Of a stretch of DNA of 64,000 nucleotides, positions 8,914 to 17,731 are shown piece by piece (position 1 is the first letter of the stretch; every line of letters starts with the position of its first letter). The notes under the pieces are model-generated. The model had not been told where the DNA came from and searched no databases. It saw only the letters and a program-made list of their open reading frames with translations. A program made the translations under genes and the position numbers. The stretch is from Fibrobacter sp. Its GTDB lineage: Bacteria; Fibrobacterota; Fibrobacteria; Fibrobacterales; Fibrobacteraceae. The stretch spans positions 1-64,000 of the forward strand of contig JAGCPZ010000005.1 in assembly GCA_017965445.1 (NCBI GenBank), read 5' to 3'.

Positions 8914-8942
8914 TTACCAAAATGTCAATGATAAAAAATCGG
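8914..8942 (+). promoter_or_regulatory. Variant upstream element shared with the GH30 gene
   Basis: A 29-bp stretch starting TTACCAAAATGTCAATG and ending ATCGG, also found at 11596-11624. Both end 86-90 bp before the start codon, the same place as the inverted repeat at other genes; ATGAT-AAAAA-ATCGG resembles that repeat with a degenerate right half. A shared GATTTAAATT lies further down at both. Confidence 0.45.
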
Positions 8943-9027
8943 CAAAGTTCGGTTTTTGCGAAAAAGTGATTTAAATTACATCATGGAGATTCTTGCATTT
9001 TTGCAAGGATAACAGTAAGGGATGTGT

Positions 9028-11187
9028 ATGAGTTTGAAGCAAATTGCTTTGTTGACCGTGTTTGGTCTTGGTTTTGCGGCCCCTGTTTTGGCCGATAACC
9101 CACTTTCAAGTTACCATTATCTTGCGGACCCCGCTGCTTTTGCAACGGACGACGAGTTCTATATCCTTACGGATACTGATGATGAAAGCCCGAATACGGG
9201 TGAGAATGACTATACGATTCGCTCCCTTTACATTCTCAGTTCCAAGGATATGAAGAACTGGACGGACCACGGCATGGTGCTTAGCCATGATCGCGAAGTT
9301 TCGTACATTAAGAACATTTGGGCGCCCGGCATTGCTGTTGTGGATGGCGTGTTTTACTTGATTTATCCGAACGGCGCGAGTGGCGTTGGTATTGTTTCTT
9401 CTAAGAATGTGGCCGGTCCGTACCATGATCCGGTGGGCAAGCTTTTGGTTGGTGGCGGTGGCGTTACCGGTTGCGATGGCATTTCGTGGTGCTTTGACCC
9501 GGCTATTTTCATTGACGAAGATGGCAAGTCCTACATGACTTTCGGCGGCGGCAGTGGCGGCAGCCGTGGTTACGGCAACAACTTCGACTTGTTCGAATTC
9601 AGCAAGCTCTCTTACGACAAGGTCGAGCTCAATGTGGGTTCCAAGACGGCTCTCCAGGGGGCAAACCGCTCTTTCGAAGCTTCTTACCTCCACAAGCGCA
9701 ATGGCATTTACTACTTGAGCTACAACGACCAGAGCCAGAATATCAGCTACGCAACTTCCAAGAACATCAAGGGTCCTTATTCCTATGTGGGAACCGTTAT
9801 CGAGAACCCTTCGAAGATTAACGGCAAGGGCGGCAACAACCACCACGGTTTTGCAAAGTTCAAGGACAAGTGGTATGCCGTTTATCATGACCGCCGCTTG
9901 GTGATGGCTTCTGAAAAGCCGAAGCTCACCAATGGCCAGACGCCTACGACGACGGGTAACCACAGAAGTGTGTCGATTGATGAACTGACTTGGAACGGCG
10001 ACAAGATGAATGTCGTGAAGTTCACGGATGCGGGCCCGGCTCAGGTGGGCAAGTTTGATCCGTATCAGACTTACAAGGCGCTCACGAGTTCCAAGCAGCG
10101 CAACGTCCGCAGCCGTACCGATTACACCAGAGGCCAGGCTGTGGTGCATGTGCTGACTCCGCTTGCGACCAAGGAATCCTGGATTCGCGTGAGCGGTGTC
10201 GATTTTGGTAAGGGTGCGGAGAACCTTCGCATCAAGGCGGCAAACGTGGGTGACGGCAACAAGGTTGAAATCCACAAGGGTAGCGTGAGCGGAACGCTTG
10301 CCGGTACTTGCGAACTGGCAAAGACTGACGGCTGGAAAAGCTATACGGACAACGATTGCGCCATGACAGGGCTTAGCGGCGTTGTCGATGAACTGTTCTT
10401 CGTGTTCAAGGGAAGCAGAGATTCCACCATGGGCATTTTGGAATGGGAGTTCCAGGGTACCAAGCGTGAGCCGGAACCGCAGACGCCGTATGGCGACAAG
10501 GCTGCGGCAATTCCGGGCAAGATTGAAGCGGAAATTTTCGATAAGCCGGGTTACGGCGCGGGCAACGATTCTTATAGCGATAACGATGCCGACAACCAGG
10601 GCGATGCCGAGTTCCGTGCGGAAGATGGCGTTGACATTGTGCTTGGCGGTTCCGGCATGGCGATTGGCTACACGAACGCTGGCGAATGGATGGAATATAC
10701 CGTCGATGTGGCTGAAGATGGAGACTACCCGATTGTGGCGAATGCTTCTTCGGGTGCCGAAAATTCTGGCTTCTGCTTCTCTGTCGATGGAAAGCCGATG
10801 GGCGATACGGTCAAAGTCACGAAGACTGGCGATGATTGGAGCGTTTATAAGGAATTCGAAGCTGGCACGGCTAAACTTACTAAGGGCAAGCACATCATCC
10901 GTTTGATGATTACGGGCAATAACGTGAATATCGACTGGTTCTCCGTGGGCAAGGCCGAAAAGCAGGACGGGCCGGGTACTGATGGCATTGCTCCGCGTAT
11001 GAAGTTCGATGTCAATTCCGTCACGTCGTACCGCGTGTTCAATGTCGCGGGCAAGCAGGTCGGCACTGTCAATCTGAGGGGCAAGACTCCTGCCACGGCG
11101 CTTGCCGAAGCTGGCTTTACGCAGGGCGTCTATATGCTCAAGAGTTTTGACGGACGCAAGAAGTTTATGGTTTCTTCCGCAAGGTAG
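9028..11187 (+). CDS. GH43 arabinofuranosidase/xylosidase with two CBM6 modules and FPm-1
   Basis: 719-residue third member of the GH43 trio. Signal peptide 1-22 (…AAPVLA). GH43 about 24-330 with LADPAAF base Asp, FDPAIFIDEDG and FEASYLHKRNG general acid Glu. CBM6-like domain about 340-482, CBM6 about 490-640 (IPGKIEAEIFD), FPm-1 650-719. I choose the ATG at 9028 over 9022 because TAAGGG sits six bases before 9028 and abuts 9022. It has a different upstream element from its two paralogues, so it may be regulated differently. Confidence 0.88.
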   Translation: MSLKQIALLTVFGLGFAAPVLADNPLSSYHYLADPAAFATDDEFYILTDTDDESPNTGENDYTIRSLYILSSKDMKNWTDHGMVLSHDREVSYIKNIWAPGIAVVDGVFYLIYPNGASGVGIVSSKNVAGPYHDPVGKLLVGGGGVTGCDGISWCFDPAIFIDEDGKSYMTFGGGSGGSRGYGNNFDLFEFSKLSYDKVELNVGSKTALQGANRSFEASYLHKRNGIYYLSYNDQSQNISYATSKNIKGPYSYVGTVIENPSKINGKGGNNHHGFAKFKDKWYAVYHDRRLVMASEKPKLTNGQTPTTTGNHRSVSIDELTWNGDKMNVVKFTDAGPAQVGKFDPYQTYKALTSSKQRNVRSRTDYTRGQAVVHVLTPLATKESWIRVSGVDFGKGAENLRIKAANVGDGNKVEIHKGSVSGTLAGTCELAKTDGWKSYTDNDCAMTGLSGVVDELFFVFKGSRDSTMGILEWEFQGTKREPEPQTPYGDKAAAIPGKIEAEIFDKPGYGAGNDSYSDNDADNQGDAEFRAEDGVDIVLGGSGMAIGYTNAGEWMEYTVDVAEDGDYPIVANASSGAENSGFCFSVDGKPMGDTVKVTKTGDDWSVYKEFEAGTAKLTKGKHIIRLMITGNNVNIDWFSVGKAEKQDGPGTDGIAPRMKFDVNSVTSYRVFNVAGKQVGTVNLRGKTPATALAEAGFTQGVYMLKSFDGRKKFMVSSAR

Positions 11188-11241
11188 AGCAAAAAAGTTC
11201 CTCCTAAACCACACACCCAAATGACGCTGAAAGGCGTTGTT

Positions 11242-11275
11242 ACACCTCGGGACGAACGTTCCGGGGTGTTTGTGC
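11242..11275 (+). terminator. Terminator-like hairpin
   Basis: ACACCTCGGGACG/CGTTCCGGGGTGT stem followed by TTGTG; weak T tail. Confidence 0.5.
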
Positions 11276-11595
11276 TTTCGCTTCGCTCAAGCACCAAATG
11301 CTGGCCTCGGTCATGTCCATGCAAGCATGGCCGCGACTCTCGGCCTACGCATTTGTCTTTTCCTCTTCGTTCGAACTCCAGTTGCTAGGCTCGGATATAG
11401 GATTGTAAGCAATCTTGCATCACTAGCCTTGCGGGTTTTTGTGTGTTTAAAGAATCTTGTATTGCAATAAGCGTCGGCCAAGGATGGGGAGGGTGCAGGG
11501 AGGGGCCCGTGCGGCCTTCGCAACTCCGAGCTGGGGCCCCGCCCGCATAAAGTTCTTTTTTGTAAAAAATCAATGAAAACGGCGTTGCCGTTTCA

Positions 11596-11624
11596 TTACC
11601 AAAGTGTCAATGGAAAATTTTCGG
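11596..11624 (+). promoter_or_regulatory. Variant upstream element shared with the third GH43
   Basis: 29 bp starting TTACCAAAGTGTCAATGG and ending TTTTCGG, aligned without gaps to 8914-8942. It ends 90 bp before the GH30 start; GATTTAAATT follows at 11656. Confidence 0.45.
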
Positions 11625-11713
11625 GTTTTTGCGAGATTTTCGCGGGGTGTAGGTAGATTTAAATTGAACCAACATGCTTATGGGAAAAGCATATATAAAA
11701 CGGGAGATATGAA

Positions 11714-13807
11714 ATGAAGAGTATGGGTGAAATCTTGAAAGTGGCTGCCTGCGGTTTTGTTTTTGCGGCGCCTGTTTTTGCCTCCACAGTTACGGTCAAC
11801 GTGGGCGAAGAACATCAGGTCATTCGCGGTTTTGGCGGCATGGTGCATAACGAATGGCAGGGCGGTGGTGGCCTTTCCGAAGCCGATGCAAAGCTTGCGT
11901 TCGGTACGGGTGACGGTCAGATTGGTTTGAATACGCTCCGCATTCCGGTGTATGCGAACTCCAATTCGTTTAACAAGGAAGTGAACGCTGCAAAGTACGC
12001 CAAGAAATATGCGGGCGATGACTTTATCTTATATGCAACGCCTTGGACTTCGCCGTATGCAGGTGCCAACCAGCACATGTCTTCGTCGAACTACCAGAAG
12101 TATGTCGATCACCTGAATAGCTTCAATGACTACATGAAGAATCAGGGCGTTCCTTTGTATGCAATTTCCATCAGTAACGAACCGGACTGGTGCGGTGAAT
12201 GGGCTTGCTGGAGTGCCGACGAAATTTACAACTTCACCAAGGGCTATGCCGATAAAATGCGCAAGAACGGCGTCAAGGTGATTTCGACGGAGTCATTCCG
12301 CTACGACAAGAATCTTTACAACAAAGTCTTGAACGACGCCAACGCCCTCAAGAACTGGGACATTCTCGGTGCGCACTTCTATGCAAGTGACAGAAGAACC
12401 GGGGATAACTTCTTCCAGTATTCTTTGGCCGACCAGAAAGGTGTGGAACGCTGGATGACGGAGCACTACACCGAAAGCCAGGGCAGTGGCAACTATTGGC
12501 GCACGATTACGAATACGGGTGACCAGGCGAACGCCAACAAGCGCGATACCGTGAACGCCATGGACGTGGCTTACGAAATGCATCGCGGGCTTGTCCTCGG
12601 AAACTTCAGCCAATATACTTGGTGGTACATCCGTCGCTGCTACGGCCTCATCATGGAAAAGGACTTTGGCAACAAGCTCCAGGTTCCGCAGAACGAAATC
12701 GGCAAGGTCAGTAAGCGCGGTTACGTGATGAGCCAGTTCGCTCGCTTTATCCGCCCGGGTGCAATCCGCGTGGGTGCAACGGCGAATCCCGAGAAAGAAG
12801 TGTTTGCAAGTGCATACAGGAGCAAGGATGGCGATAGCGTTATCGTGGTGCTCATAAACCGCGACTACAAAAACGGCAAGACCGTGACCGTTAATGTCAA
12901 GGGCGCCGACGTCCAGACCTTCCACATGTACACTACGAGCCAGGCAAAGAATGCCAAGGATGAAGGTGAAATCGAAGTCAAGGATGGGTCCGTGACGGTT
13001 ACGATGGATGCGGGCAACTCGGAATTCAAGGACTGCATCGTGACGCTCGTTGGCGTTAGCACTCCGGCCGACCCTGTACCTCGCAAGCCGTATGGTGACA
13101 AGGCTGCCGAAATCCCGGGCAAGATCGAAGCCGAAAACTTCGACGTGATGGGCTCTGGCAAGGGTAACATCACCTACAAGGATCTCGATTCCGAAAACAA
13201 GGGCGGCAAGTATCGCGAAGATGACGGTGTGGATATCGAAGAAGGTGGCGACAACTTTGCAATCGGTTACACCCAGGCTGGCGAATGGCTCGAATACACT
13301 GTGAACGTGAAGGCCGATGGCGATTACTTTGTGACGGCGCATGTCTCTTCCGGCAACGAAACTTCGGCCTTTAGCCTCTCGCTCGATGACAAGGAACTCG
13401 TTGCCGAGACGAAGGCCCCGAAGACGGGCGAGGACTGGAAGACCTATCAGGATCTCTCGCTTGGCAAGGTGAAGCTCACGAAGGGCGAACACATACTGCG
13501 CCTCTCGATTACGAGCGATTACGTCAACGTCGATTGGCTCCGCTTTAGCACAAACGAAAATGGCGACGACCCGAAACCGGGCAGCAAGGACACCACGGAT
13601 GTCGCGATTAAGATGAACTTCCGTATGGCAAATGTCGCCGAAACCTTTGGAATCTATGACGTGAACGGCATGCTCGTGGGTAAGTTCGAGACGATGAACA
13701 AGGCCGATGTGGCCCGCATGACGAAGAAGGTGGTGCGCCAGGGCGGTGTCTATATCGTGAAGTCGCTGCGCGGCGGTAAGGCCTACCGCATCTCGGTCGT
13801 CAAATGA
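11714..13807 (+). CDS. GH30 xylanase (glucuronoxylanase type) with CBM6 and FPm-1
   Basis: 697-residue secreted endoxylanase. Signal peptide to about residue 23. GH30 module about 25-455 (VNVGEEHQVIRGFGG start; catalytic barrel with beta-sandwich formed from both ends). Acid/base E156 in ISNEPDW and nucleophile E250 in RWMTEHYTES. The WMTEHY and SNEPDW motifs resemble GH30 subfamily 8, whose members cut glucuronoxylan near methylglucuronic acid; the specificity is inferred. CBM6 about 460-617, FPm-1 630-697. GGGAG precedes the start. No clear terminator separates it from the CE6 gene 108 bp downstream, so GH30, CE6 and microprotein are probably co-transcribed, coupling backbone cleavage to deacetylation. 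Confidence 0.9.
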   Translation: MKSMGEILKVAACGFVFAAPVFASTVTVNVGEEHQVIRGFGGMVHNEWQGGGGLSEADAKLAFGTGDGQIGLNTLRIPVYANSNSFNKEVNAAKYAKKYAGDDFILYATPWTSPYAGANQHMSSSNYQKYVDHLNSFNDYMKNQGVPLYAISISNEPDWCGEWACWSADEIYNFTKGYADKMRKNGVKVISTESFRYDKNLYNKVLNDANALKNWDILGAHFYASDRRTGDNFFQYSLADQKGVERWMTEHYTESQGSGNYWRTITNTGDQANANKRDTVNAMDVAYEMHRGLVLGNFSQYTWWYIRRCYGLIMEKDFGNKLQVPQNEIGKVSKRGYVMSQFARFIRPGAIRVGATANPEKEVFASAYRSKDGDSVIVVLINRDYKNGKTVTVNVKGADVQTFHMYTTSQAKNAKDEGEIEVKDGSVTVTMDAGNSEFKDCIVTLVGVSTPADPVPRKPYGDKAAEIPGKIEAENFDVMGSGKGNITYKDLDSENKGGKYREDDGVDIEEGGDNFAIGYTQAGEWLEYTVNVKADGDYFVTAHVSSGNETSAFSLSLDDKELVAETKAPKTGEDWKTYQDLSLGKVKLTKGEHILRLSITSDYVNVDWLRFSTNENGDDPKPGSKDTTDVAIKMNFRMANVAETFGIYDVNGMLVGKFETMNKADVARMTKKVVRQGGVYIVKSLRGGKAYRISVVK

Positions 13808-13915
13808 TTTAAATGATCCTCCTCCTAAATAACCTTTTCGTCATTTTCTTTGCTGATTTAAGCGAACGGGGATGACGGGAAGGTTTCTTAAAATTGTTTG
13901 GTTATGGGTATCACT

Positions 13916-15538
13916 ATGAGTGCGAAAAAACACTTTAGGAAAGCGATGGCTGTCGTAGGCGTTGCGGTCGGCTTTTCCTTGTTTGCAATTACGGATGCCA
14001 ATGCCGCTCCGGATCCGAACTTCCATATCTACATTGCTTACGGGCAATCGAACATGGAAGGTAACGCCACGAACTTTACTGACAAGGACAAAAAGGAACA
14101 TCCCCGCGTCAAGATGTTCGCGACGACGTCTTGCCCCAGGCTGAACCGCCCCACGGTGGGCGAGATGTATCCGGCTGTCCCGCCGATGTTCAAGTGTGAC
14201 CAAGGCCTTTCTCCGGCGGACTGGTTTGGCCGTAACATGGCGGATTCCTTGCCCAATGTGACAATCGGTATTATCCCGGTGGCGCAGGGCGGTACCAGTA
14301 TCCGCTTGTTCGACCCGGACGACTATAAAAACTACATCAATTCCGCTGCCGACTGGCTTAAAAACGGCGTCAAGGCTTACGGCAATGACGGTAACGCCAT
14401 GGGCCGTATCATTGAAGTTGCCAAGAAGGCCCAGGAAAAGGGCGTCATCAAGGGCATCATTTTCCACCAGGGCGAAACCGACGGCGGCATGAGCAACTGG
14501 GAACAGATTGTCAAGAAAACCTACGAGTACATGCTCAAGCAGCTGAACCTCAAAGCCGAAGAGACCCCGTTTGTCGCGGGCGAAATGGTGGACGGCGGTT
14601 CTTGTGCCGGTTTCAATTCGCGTGTGCATAACCTTTCCAAGTACATCGTGAACTTTGGCGTGGCAAGTTCCAAGGGCTACGGCTCCAAGGGCGACGGCCT
14701 GCACTTTACCGTGGAAGGTTACCGCGGCATGGGCGAACGCTATGCCCAGCAGATGCTCAAGCTTATCAACGTCGAGCCTGTAGATCCTGTTCCGCAGGAA
14801 CCGTTCAAGGGCAAGGCGATTGAAATTCCGGGTAAGGTTGAAGTCGAAGACTTCGACAAGCCGGGTATAGGCAAAAGCGAAGACGGAACGGACAACGCGT
14901 CTTACAGCGATGCCGATTCCGAGAACAAGGGAGACAGCGATTACCGCAAGGATACGGGCGTTGACCTGTACAAGGTGTCCGATGGCGGCATTGCCATCGG
15001 CTACACCCAGGAAGGCGAATGGCTCGAATACACGGTCGAAGTGAAGAAGGACGGCGATTACGACATCACGGCGAACGTGGCTGCCGGAAACTCGACTTCG
15101 GCGTTCAAGCTCTATATCGATGAAAAGTCGATTACGGATGCTGTGACATTGCCGCAGACCGCCGACAACAAGTGGGACACCTACAAGACGATAGATGTCA
15201 AGGAAAAGGTCGCCTTGAAGGCGGGCAAGCATGTGCTGAAACTCGAAATCACCTCCAATTACGCCAACATCGACTGGATTCAGTTCAGCGAGCCAAAAAA
15301 AGATTCAATCCCGGATGCCATTGCTGATGTTCGTTTTGACATGACCGAAGCCGAAAGCAACTTTAGCGCCTATAACATGCAAGGCCAAAAGCTTGGGACT
15401 TTCACTGCGAAAGGAATGGCTCACGCTATGGACCTTCTGAAAACGGATGCAAAGCTCCGCAAGCAGGCCCAGGGCGTGTTCTTCATCCGCAAGAATGGCT
15501 CAAATTCCATGAGCAAGAAGGTGGTTGTCTATGAATAA
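13916..15538 (+). CDS. CE6 acetyl xylan esterase with CBM6 and FPm-1
   Basis: 540-residue secreted esterase that removes acetyl groups from xylan. Signal peptide to about 30 (DANAAP). CE6 (SGNH-like) module 30-285: nucleophile S45 in AYGQSNMEG, the FHQGETDGG block, and the C-terminal Asp/His pair in GDGLHF. CBM6 about 295-460, FPm-1 470-540 ending KKVVVYE. I start at MSAKKHF because the two CE6 paralogues begin at the equivalent Met; TTG 13898 and ATG 13904 in frame are alternatives. The architecture equals the characterised F. succinogenes modular CE6 esterase. Its TAA lies inside the start of the microprotein gene (ATGAATAA). Confidence 0.9.
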   Translation: MSAKKHFRKAMAVVGVAVGFSLFAITDANAAPDPNFHIYIAYGQSNMEGNATNFTDKDKKEHPRVKMFATTSCPRLNRPTVGEMYPAVPPMFKCDQGLSPADWFGRNMADSLPNVTIGIIPVAQGGTSIRLFDPDDYKNYINSAADWLKNGVKAYGNDGNAMGRIIEVAKKAQEKGVIKGIIFHQGETDGGMSNWEQIVKKTYEYMLKQLNLKAEETPFVAGEMVDGGSCAGFNSRVHNLSKYIVNFGVASSKGYGSKGDGLHFTVEGYRGMGERYAQQMLKLINVEPVDPVPQEPFKGKAIEIPGKVEVEDFDKPGIGKSEDGTDNASYSDADSENKGDSDYRKDTGVDLYKVSDGGIAIGYTQEGEWLEYTVEVKKDGDYDITANVAAGNSTSAFKLYIDEKSITDAVTLPQTADNKWDTYKTIDVKEKVALKAGKHVLKLEITSNYANIDWIQFSEPKKDSIPDAIADVRFDMTEAESNFSAYNMQGQKLGTFTAKGMAHAMDLLKTDAKLRKQAQGVFFIRKNGSNSMSKKVVVYE

Positions 15539-15614
15539 CAAGGAAATGGCTATTGTCAAGCAGATTGCGTTTTTCGTTGTCGTTGCTGTAACGCTCGGTC
15601 TCGTTTACGGTTAA
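15531..15614 (+). CDS. CE6-coupled membrane microprotein, copy 1
   Basis: 27-residue peptide: polar start MNNKEM, then KQ followed by a hydrophobic stretch (IAFFVVVAV…) ending LGLVYG. It looks like one membrane span with a short cytoplasmic N-tail. The ATG overlaps the CE6 stop by 8 bases (ATGAATAA), so translation is likely coupled by termination-reinitiation; no separate ribosome-binding site is needed. Two paralogues follow the other two CE6 genes at 17447 and 19383. Compared with copy 2, 15 codons differ synonymously and 6 change the residue, which indicates selection on the peptide. Function unknown. Confidence 0.75.
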   Translation: MNNKEMAIVKQIAFFVVVAVTLGLVYG

Positions 15615-15634
15615 ATCTTCATGACTCCATAAGG

Positions 15635-15663
15635 GCCTCGGCGAAAGTCGGGGCTTTTTTTTT
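15635..15663 (+). terminator. Rho-independent terminator
   Basis: GCCTCGGC-GAAA-GTCGGGGC stem followed by T9. It follows the microprotein gene; a very similar terminator follows copy 3 at 19548. Confidence 0.85.
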
Positions 15664-15712
15664 GCTTTTTTTGCGGAAAAAGGGGAATTTTGGGTAGAGT
15701 AAAGGAGTACAA

Positions 15713-15762
15713 CGCTAAATGGAATTTTTTAGCGAATTATAAAATTTTAAGGGTAATTTTAT
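15713..15762 (+). promoter_or_regulatory. Candidate promoter of the second CE6 gene
   Basis: Perfect inverted repeat CGCTAAA (15713-15719) / TTTAGCG (15728-15734), and a TAATTTTAT box from 15754. The box resembles that of the bipartite promoters, but the upstream repeat has a different sequence and spacing. Regulator inferred to differ. Confidence 0.4.
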
Positions 15763-15795
15763 ACATGTAAAAACAATTGGATTGAGGGACTTTCT

Positions 15796-17454
15796 ATGAG
15801 TGTAGAAAAAAATCTCAAAAAAATTATGGCCATCGCCGGTGTGGTGGCTGGCGCATCTCTATTTGGGGTCACGAGTGCTGTGGCAGCCCCGAACCCGAAC
15901 TTCCACATTTACATTGCCTACGGGCAAAGTAACATGGCGGGTAACGGCGATATCGTCCCTGCAGAGGACCAGGCAATGGACCCCAAGAATTTCCTGATGT
16001 TGGCTTCGCACAATGCAAATGCTAGCCAGCGTAGCGGTCGCACCACCCAGTCCATCAAGACGGGCGAATGGTATCCGGCGATTCCTCCGATGTTCCATCC
16101 TACAGAGAACCTCTCCCCGGCGGACTATTTCGGTCGTGCCATGGTCGATTCGCTGCCGGGTGTCACCGTGGGCATTATCCCCGTGGCCATCGGCGCTGTA
16201 GCCATCAAGGCTTTCGACAAGGATCAGTACAAAGCCTATTTCAATTCTGCTGAAAGCTACATCAAGAACTGGGCAAGGGACTACGATTCCAACCCTTATC
16301 AGAGGATTGTAGATTTGGGCAAGAAGGCCAAGGAAGTGGGCGTCATCAAGGGCTTTATTTTCCACCAGGGCGAAACCGACGGCTCTGGCACGGAATGGCA
16401 GAATGCTGTTTATAAGACCTACAAGGACTTTATAACGGCTCTTGAATTGGACGAAAACGAAGTGGCCTTTGTGGCAGGCGAATTGCTTCAGGAAGGCAAC
16501 AACTGCTGCGGCGGCAAGAATGGAGGCATAGCCCAGCTTAAAAGCAAATTCAAGAAGTTCGGTCTGGCCTCTTCCAAGGGCTTGCAGGGCAATGGCAGGG
16601 ACCCCTATCACTTTGGCCGCGCGGGCGTGATTGAACTGGGCAAGCGCTACTGCTCCGAAATGCTCAAACTTATCGACAAGACGATTGACCCGAACGCCCC
16701 GGCGGTGAACCTGGCGGACCCTACCAAATCGACCGTTCCCGACGAACCGCCTGAAGAATACGGCCCCTATGGCGATGCACCCGCAAGTATTCCCGGCACG
16801 ATTGAAGCCGAAAACTACAACAAGGGCGGTGCAGGCAAGGCTTATATGGACTTGAGCGAGGGCAACGAAGGCGGCAAGTTCCGCAAGGATGGCGTCGATG
16901 TTTATCAGCCGAACATGGGCATTGCTGTTGGCCACTGCCAAAAGACGGAATGGCTCAAATATACCGTGAAGGTGGAAGCCGATGGCGATTACGAAATTTC
17001 TGCAAACGTGGCTGGCGAGAACGGTACCGGAAGTTTTGTGCTCTACATGGACAGCGTGCGCATTGGCGACGAAATAAAGAACGAAGGAAAGGGTAAAGAT
17101 GCGTATTCCGTCGTGAGTGGCGGCAAGGCGACTTTGAAAAAAGGCGAACACGAACTGAAACTCGAAATTACGAACGACTGGATAGACATCGACTACATTG
17201 AGTTCAAGGCGGCAAAGGATACTGTTTCTGACGGAATTGCGAACATCCGCGTTGGCATCACCGAAGCCGAAAGCAACTTTAGCGTCTATAACGTTCATGG
17301 TCAAAAGCTAGGCTCGTTTACCGCAAAGAGCATGTCCGATGCAATGAACTGCGTAAAGACGGACGCGAAACTCCGCAAGCAGGCCCAGGGCGTATTCTTT
17401 GTCCGCAGGGATGGGAAAATGGCGCTCATCAAGAAGGTGGTTGTCCATGAATAA
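15796..17454 (+). CDS. CE6 acetyl xylan esterase with CBM6 and FPm-1
   Basis: 552-residue secreted acetyl xylan esterase. Signal peptide to about 30. CE6 module 30-300 with S45 (AYGQSNMAG), FHQGETDG and DPYHF carrying the catalytic His. It has a CCGG loop (NNCCGGKNGG) shared with the third CE6 but absent from the first. Linker rich in Pro/Asp, CBM6 about 326-475, FPm-1 485-552 ending KKVVVHE. Start preceded by GAGGGA. It has its own promoter region and overlaps microprotein copy 2 by ATGAATAA. Close to the third CE6; both probably arose by duplication together with the small gene. Confidence 0.9.
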   Translation: MSVEKNLKKIMAIAGVVAGASLFGVTSAVAAPNPNFHIYIAYGQSNMAGNGDIVPAEDQAMDPKNFLMLASHNANASQRSGRTTQSIKTGEWYPAIPPMFHPTENLSPADYFGRAMVDSLPGVTVGIIPVAIGAVAIKAFDKDQYKAYFNSAESYIKNWARDYDSNPYQRIVDLGKKAKEVGVIKGFIFHQGETDGSGTEWQNAVYKTYKDFITALELDENEVAFVAGELLQEGNNCCGGKNGGIAQLKSKFKKFGLASSKGLQGNGRDPYHFGRAGVIELGKRYCSEMLKLIDKTIDPNAPAVNLADPTKSTVPDEPPEEYGPYGDAPASIPGTIEAENYNKGGAGKAYMDLSEGNEGGKFRKDGVDVYQPNMGIAVGHCQKTEWLKYTVKVEADGDYEISANVAGENGTGSFVLYMDSVRIGDEIKNEGKGKDAYSVVSGGKATLKKGEHELKLEITNDWIDIDYIEFKAAKDTVSDGIANIRVGITEAESNFSVYNVHGQKLGSFTAKSMSDAMNCVKTDAKLRKQAQGVFFVRRDGKMALIKKVVVHE

Positions 17455-17530
17455 AAAGGAATTCGCAATCCTGAAGCAAATCGCGTTCTTTTTTGTGATC
17501 GCGGTTGCGCTTGGCCTTGTGTATGGCTAA
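17447..17530 (+). CDS. CE6-coupled membrane microprotein, copy 2
   Basis: 27 residues, MNKKEF start, LKQIAFF core, then a hydrophobic run ending LGLVYG. Same 8-base ATGAATAA overlap with the CE6 stop. It is the most divergent copy at DNA level, yet the KQIAFF and LGLVYG blocks are unchanged; 12 synonymous against 5 replacement codons relative to copy 3. Predicted single-pass membrane peptide of unknown function. Confidence 0.75.
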   Translation: MNKKEFAILKQIAFFFVIAVALGLVYG

Positions 17531-17567
17531 GTGACTTCAACGCAAAAAATTTAGTTGGAATGAGAGA

Positions 17568-17591
17568 AGCCGCAGAAATGCGGCTTTTTTT
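17568..17591 (+). terminator. Rho-independent terminator
   Basis: AGCCGC-AGAAAT-GCGGCT stem and T-run, after microprotein copy 2. Confidence 0.85.
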
Positions 17592-17634
17592 ATCGGAATC
17601 CCTTAAAACCTACCGCCTAATCCCTAAAATCCCA

Positions 17635-17701
17635 TTGACAAAACATCCATATTATATGGTTCCCCTTTGGGGGCTAATTGGGCAATATTTGGGTAATTTA
17701 T
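17635..17701 (+). promoter_or_regulatory. Bipartite hemicellulase promoter, site D
   Basis: TTGAC-AAAAC-ATCCA at 17635-17649; TAATTTATG box with TA at 17694 (spacing 45). CE6 start 82 bp downstream of the repeat. Confidence 0.65.
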
Positions 17702-17731
17702 GAACAGGTGTACTATTTTAGGGAAAAAAGT

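Larger units (their letters stand above)
8512..9027. other. Intergenic region between Rpn gene and third GH43
   Basis: 516 bp with the inverted repeat pair at 8597-8707 and the variant promoter element at 8914-8942. No convincing coding sequence; the long minus-strand extension of the Rpn frame has unnatural composition. Confidence 0.5.
11188..11713. other. Intergenic region before GH30
   Basis: 526 bp. After the hairpin at 11242 comes GC-rich sequence with no natural ORF, including GGGGCCC-containing inverted segments at about 11500-11545 that could be structured. The variant promoter element is at 11596-11624. Confidence 0.45.

Noticed and set aside
5020..11220. Very long minus-strand open frames opposite the GH43 genes (for example 5020-6879 and 9106-11220; similar ones at 451-2190, 41673-43559, 44546-46651)
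   Set aside because: They mirror highly biased codons of the real genes, recur opposite paralogues, have no ribosome-binding sites and unnatural composition, while the plus strand encodes complete enzymes.
15530..15540. CE6 C-terminal membrane anchor made by frameshifting into the microprotein frame
   Set aside because: No slippery sequence is seen at the overlap, and a proper ATG is kept in all three copies; coupled reinitiation is simpler, though not excluded.
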